Virus record (IMG/VR): IMGVR_UViG_3300036985_002839
Span: 1-33,340 of that record
From: a virus
DNA: 33,340 nucleotides
Strand: one strand, 5' to 3'
The notes under the pieces: generated by a model
The model's input: the letters and a program-made list of their open reading frames with translations, nothing else
The model's database searches: none
What the model was told of the DNA's origin: nothing
Made by a program: the position numbers and the translations under genes
Shown: positions 30,829 through 33,340 of the stretch, one piece after another
How the letters are laid out: every line of letters begins with the position of its first letter
How positions within the stretch are numbered: the stretch's first letter is position 1

Positions 30829-31707
30829 ATGTGTGACTTTGTATCTGTTATTGCTAGTACAGAAGGTTCCCTACAACTCTACGCATCACCAGGTCTTAAG
30901 AGTCATGGGGATGCTAGAGTAGGTTGGAACATCGTAGGAGGTGCCGAGGTAGAATGGACAGGGGAACATCATGAATCACTTACTGTAAGACACGAAGACA
31001 AAGATATTAAAGATACTGTACTACAAATGATTAAGGATAAGTATCCTACACGTACAGATCTTATCAATTCTATTACTGAAACAAGAGGCTTAAATAATAG
31101 TAAGCTATACTACAAGAACGGTAGTGTAGTATATTGCAAAGAGACACACGGACCTAAGTACAAAGAAGTAGAGAAACTACTTCAAGATCTACCTAACTTT
31201 CCTTGGTTTAAACCTGTAGAAAAGTTAGACAAAGAGAATATTGTTGCACTAGTACAAGAACATATTCATGTATTAGGTAAGTACGGATATACAGAGAAAG
31301 ACATATCTGTAAAGTTTGTGTATACTTGGGAAGAATACTACGCTGCTAGTGATGCTGTTTCTATTGATGCTGCTGGGAATGCTGCTAGGAATTCTGCTAG
31401 GAATGCTGCTTGGGATGCTTCTAGGAATGCTGCTTGGGATGCTGCTTGGGATGCTGCTAGTGATGTTGCTTGGAATGCTGCTAGGAATGCTGTTTCTATT
31501 GATACTGTTAGGAATGGTGGTAGGGGTGCTGTTTGGGATGCTATTTGGGCCGTTGCTAGTGATGTTGCTTGGAATGCCGCTTGTCTTGTAGCTGACGTGG
31601 ATAACCCGTTGTCTTCTCTTGTAGAGATTTATAGACTAGGGTGTGCACCTATAGGAATTGTAGGGAAAGAGTTTGTTGTATGTATTCCTCCTACCCAGAA
31701 TCCTTAG
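30829..31707 (+). CDS. Accessory protein with Ala-rich tetrapeptide repeats
   Basis: A 292-residue protein, MCDFVSVIASTEGSLQLYAS at the start. Residues 1-165 are a mixed alpha/beta domain; residues 171-250 are a run of 4-residue units of the type AAxN/AAxD, including AARN, AAWD and AASD, which should form a long repetitive helix or solenoid; residues 255-292 return to a normal fold (LVEIYRLGCAPIGIVG). A second copy of the N-terminal domain starts at 33084. Not recognised. Conserved motif 21 bases upstream and a standard ribosome site indicate its own control. A host-takeover or regulatory role is only a guess. Confidence 0.7.
   Translation: MCDFVSVIASTEGSLQLYASPGLKSHGDARVGWNIVGGAEVEWTGEHHESLTVRHEDKDIKDTVLQMIKDKYPTRTDLINSITETRGLNNSKLYYKNGSVVYCKETHGPKYKEVEKLLQDLPNFPWFKPVEKLDKENIVALVQEHIHVLGKYGYTEKDISVKFVYTWEEYYAASDAVSIDAAGNAARNSARNAAWDASRNAAWDAAWDAASDVAWNAARNAVSIDTVRNGGRGAVWDAIWAVASDVAWNAACLVADVDNPLSSLVEIYRLGCAPIGIVGKEFVVCIPPTQNP
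31340..31580 (+). repeat. 12-bp tandem repeat array inside accessory gene
   Basis: Units like GCTGCTAGGAAT and GCTGCTTGGGAT recur every 12 bases about 18-20 times with variation, encoding AARN/AAWD units. Clean copies are at 31368-31500; later ones diverge. Such arrays expand and contract by slippage. Confidence 0.75.
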
Positions 31708-31721
31708 TAACCTGCTATATT
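31703..31721 (+). promoter_or_regulatory. Conserved 19-bp motif, copy 3 (putative phage promoter)
   Basis: CTTAGTAACCTGCTATATT overlaps the TAG of the preceding gene (31705-31707) and ends 11 bases before the transglycosylase ATG. The spacing is shorter than at the other copies, and the upstream A/T tract is weaker. The leader would be very short if RNA starts just after the motif. Confidence 0.55.
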
Positions 31722-31732
31722 TCGTAGAAATT

Positions 31733-32209
31733 ATGAGTATCACAACACTAATTTTTGCACTATGTGCTATTTTTAACACGACTGAAGACTCTCGTATGGG
31801 AAAGCGTATTGCAAAATATGCTCCTCTGATTTACATTGAAGCCTTGGAACAAGGAATAGATCCTGTTATAGTGGGTTCAGTGATTGCTCTAGAATCTGGT
31901 TTTGATAGATTTGCAGTAGGTAAAGAGGGTGAAATGGGGTTAATGCAGCTACACCCAGCAGGACAACCAAAAACTGTGTGTAAAGATTTGTGGCATACAA
32001 TATGGGAACCTAAATTTAACATAAAATGTGGTGTTAGGGTGTTGGCTAAGGCACGAGAAGCGTGTCCACCAGATACCAATGACTTTGCCTGGTTAGGTAA
32101 ATATAACGCTCCAGCTAGATCTTGTGAAGTTACGAGATATGCACGTAAAGTATGGAGATTGTTCAGTAAAGCATTGCCTGTAGTCATGGAAGATAAAAAC
32201 AATTATTGA
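31733..32209 (+). CDS. Lytic transglycosylase (SLT-type)
   Basis: A 158-residue protein. ATG 31733 is preferred because the frame upstream runs through the previous gene. The N-terminus is hydrophobic (SITTLIFALCAIF), possibly a signal or anchor. Family motifs: IALESGFDRFAVG (catalytic Glu), GEMGLMQLHPAG (GLMQ), NIKCGVRVLAKA, and KYNAPARSCE, all in SLT order. It cuts the glycan of peptidoglycan. Either virion-associated for DNA entry or lysis-related; a virion role would be usual for a small SLT. It is under conserved motif copy 3. Confidence 0.85.
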   Translation: MSITTLIFALCAIFNTTEDSRMGKRIAKYAPLIYIEALEQGIDPVIVGSVIALESGFDRFAVGKEGEMGLMQLHPAGQPKTVCKDLWHTIWEPKFNIKCGVRVLAKAREACPPDTNDFAWLGKYNAPARSCEVTRYARKVWRLFSKALPVVMEDKNNY

Positions 32210-32233
32210 TCGTTGGGATCGAGGTATTTCAGT

Positions 32234-32389
32234 ATGGAAACTACGAAAAGACACCCCAAAGAAGATCCACACAAGTTTGTAGAGTCTTGGAACTTAAGAG
32301 GGTGTTGTCGTCTGTGTGGATTTAGGTACAGTGAACATATTGAGTCATTAACGTTATTGATGCGTAGTAAAATCCACTATTTACAGTGA
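32234..32389 (+). CDS. Small Cys-containing protein
   Basis: A 51-residue ORF starting METTKRHPKEDPHKF, with a GCCRLCGFRY Cys cluster and several His, so a small zinc-binding fold is possible. GAGGT lies nine bases before ATG. It fills a gap between transglycosylase and the next genes. Not recognised. Confidence 0.45.
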   Translation: METTKRHPKEDPHKFVESWNLRGCCRLCGFRYSEHIESLTLLMRSKIHYLQ

Positions 32390-32396
32390 TAAATAT

Positions 32397-32522
32397 ATGA
32401 AATCCTTATTGTTTTACGTTGGGTGTTCTTTTGCAATTAGTTATATGACACAGTCCATATGGCTGTCGCTTGTTGTGTGTTGTGTTATAGGATTTGTAGA
32501 TTGGTTTTTTAGTGGGAGGTAG
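32397..32522 (+). CDS. Two-membrane-segment small protein
   Basis: A 41-residue ORF: MKSLLFYVGCSFAISYM, then TQSIWLSLVVCCVIGFVDWF, ending SGR. Two short hydrophobic helices with a turn between them and a basic end. No clear ribosome site at the start. It lies close behind the transglycosylase gene, so a holin-like role is conceivable but unproven; the next gene's ribosome site overlaps its end. Confidence 0.35.
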   Translation: MKSLLFYVGCSFAISYMTQSIWLSLVVCCVIGFVDWFFSGR

Positions 32523-32524
32523 TT

Positions 32525-32740
32525 ATGTGGCACGAACTCCAAGATTACCAGAAGGCGGCATTGGATAATCACAATAAATTGGAGAATTGTAAAAAACATC
32601 ATTTCTACTCAATAGATGATAGGAAGTCAGAATATATTTCACCACATTATAAATGTGCAGATTGTGGTGGGGTTATAGATCATCTTTGTTGGCGTTGGTA
32701 TATAAGAGGGGTTGAAGATGGAGAGAAACACGATGTATAA
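32525..32740 (+). CDS. Small zinc-binding hypothetical protein
   Basis: A 71-residue protein with GGGAGGT before ATG. CKKHHFYSID and then YKCADCGGVIDHLCW, with several Cys and His, suggest a zinc site. Acidic tail. Not recognised; similar small Cys/His proteins are common in phage accessory regions. Confidence 0.6.
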   Translation: MWHELQDYQKAALDNHNKLENCKKHHFYSIDDRKSEYISPHYKCADCGGVIDHLCWRWYIRGVEDGEKHDV

Positions 32741-32741
32741 T
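32712..32741 (+). promoter_or_regulatory. Weak candidate sigma70 promoter
   Basis: TTGAAG at 32712-32717, 18-base spacer, TATAAT at 32736-32741, before the gene at 32753. Initiation near 32748 would leave almost no leader, so this is tentative. Confidence 0.25.
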
Positions 32742-32752
32742 ATAAGTATATC

Positions 32753-33034
32753 GTGAAGCATAAAAAGCAGACTTTAGACGATATTTTAAAGAAATGGCAC
32801 AGTAGAAAAGTTTCTACTGAGTTTAAAGAATCAGTAAGCGATTTGATTGGAAAACCTACTTATAAGTGTATTAAATCAATATATGGATGTTTTTATGACT
32901 TTGGCGACGTTAACAAAGCAATTAAAAGAGTTGCTAAAAATCTACCTTCAACTAAAGAACGACACTATACTACATTGGAGTTCTTAGAATCAATACTAGA
33001 TAATACTGGCTATTTCTGGTTTTATAAGAAGTAG
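32753..33034 (+). CDS. Small basic hypothetical protein
   Basis: A 93-residue protein starting at GTG 32753, with no strong Shine-Dalgarno. It is basic and mixed helical (QTLDDILKKWHSRKVSTEF, later IKRVAKNLPSTKER). Not recognised; no catalytic motif. It ends shortly before conserved motif copy 4. Confidence 0.5.
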   Translation: MKHKKQTLDDILKKWHSRKVSTEFKESVSDLIGKPTYKCIKSIYGCFYDFGDVNKAIKRVAKNLPSTKERHYTTLEFLESILDNTGYFWFYKK

Positions 33035-33045
33035 CCAAAAAATTT

Positions 33046-33064
33046 CTTAGTAACCTGCTATATA
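33046..33064 (+). promoter_or_regulatory. Conserved 19-bp motif, copy 4 (putative phage promoter)
   Basis: CTTAGTAACCTGCTATATA with AAAAAATTT before it, 19 bases before ATG 33084. Downstream sequence to the ATG is almost identical to copy 2, because the gene behind it is a duplicate. Confidence 0.6.
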
Positions 33065-33083
33065 CCCACAGAGGTAAACAACA

Positions 33084-33340
33084 ATGTGTGACTTTGTATC
33101 TGTTATTGCTAGTACAGAAGGTTCCCTACAACTCTATGCAGCACCTGGACTTAAGTCTCACGGAGATGCTAGGGCAGGCTGGATTATCATAGATTGTGCC
33201 GAGGTAGAATGGACAGGGGAACACCACGGAACACTTACGGTAAGACACGAAGACAAAGGTATTAAAGATACTGTACTACAAATGATAAAGGATAAGTATC
33301 CTACACGTACAGATCTTATTAACAGTATTACAGAGACTAG
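33084..33340 (+). CDS. Paralog of the 30829 accessory protein (3' partial)
   Basis: The frame runs off the window end; 85 residues are visible. It starts MCDFVSVIASTEGSLQLYAA and matches the N-terminal domain of the 30829 product almost residue for residue, with a few changes (AGWIIIDCAEVEW against VGWNIVGGAEVEW). A recent duplication including the promoter motif and ribosome site is clear. Whether the copy also has the Ala-rich repeat part cannot be seen. Confidence 0.8.
   Translation, partial: MCDFVSVIASTEGSLQLYAAPGLKSHGDARAGWIIIDCAEVEWTGEHHGTLTVRHEDKGIKDTVLQMIKDKYPTRTDLINSITET

Noticed and set aside
31316-31591. Leu/Gly/Met-rich 91-codon frame
   Set aside because: It is the shifted reading of the 12-bp repeat array in the accessory gene; the main frame has the start signals and a close paralog.
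31673-31732. 20-residue N-terminal extension of the transglycosylase
   Set aside because: It runs through the end of the previous gene and the conserved promoter-like motif.
1-33340. Insertion sequence or transposase gene
   Set aside because: No transposase frame or terminal inverted repeats with target duplications seen; only the inteins are mobile-type elements.

Overview
The window is a fragment of the genome of a large, AT-rich, tailed double-stranded DNA phage (Caudoviricetes-type). The evidence is a GpA-type terminase large subunit, a full phage replication and recombination set, virion adhesin genes, two peptidoglycan-degrading enzymes, dense packing with many overlapping starts and stops (TAATG, GTGA), and almost all genes on one strand. 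No capsid, portal or tape-measure genes are present, so this is only part of a larger genome. The sequence does not fix the host. A few short hairpin repeats (e.g. at 4387-4399) look to me like repeats common in filamentous cyanobacteria, but this is a weak guess.

Layout. (1) 1-3476: the end of a long Ig-like adhesin or tail-fibre gene, three small virion-type genes sharing a domain, and a J-domain protein, all coupled by one-base stop/start overlaps. (2) 3534-9519: a putative replication initiator with an origin-like region inside its coding sequence, then DnaB-type helicase, a zinc-ribbon protein and a family A DNA polymerase with proofreading domain. (3) 9529-13973: small hypotheticals, a possible UvsY-like mediator, a gp32-like zinc-binding ssDNA-binding protein, and a RecA-like recombinase interrupted in its P-loop by an HNH intein. 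(4) 13988-22931: an IrrE-like metallopeptidase, SbcD and SbcC nuclease subunits, a RuvC-like resolvase, a tiny zinc protein overlapping it, a ThyX-like protein, RNase HI, a ParB-domain protein and a membrane metallopeptidase. (5) 22949-27459: terminase large subunit with a LAGLIDADG intein, an HTH protein (possible small terminase), a zinc-ribbon protein and a dNMP kinase. (6) 27452-33340: amidase endolysin, a candidate minus-strand small RNA, another virion-like protein, the only minus-strand gene (phosphoesterase), and an accessory region with a duplicated gene family, a lytic transglycosylase and small ORFs.

How it fits together. The initiator/origin would recruit the helicase and polymerase. 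SSB, RecA, the possible UvsY, SbcCD, RuvC and RNase H form a recombination-dependent replication and repair set that would supply concatemers to the terminase. The dNMP kinase feeds nucleotide synthesis, and the amidase and transglycosylase release progeny.

The most interesting observations are: the origin-like structure in the 3534-5447 gene (stacked hairpins, three copies of a CCGG palindrome between AT-only tracts, nine GATC sites, nine 21-bp tandem units); a 19-bp motif found four times in front of genes (CYTAGTAACCTGCTATATW), probably a phage-specific promoter; a compact minus-strand transcription unit at about 28439-28563 with promoter, two nested stems and a terminator, which looks like an undescribed phage small RNA; and two inteins of different endonuclease classes in catalytic motifs of RecA and terminase.
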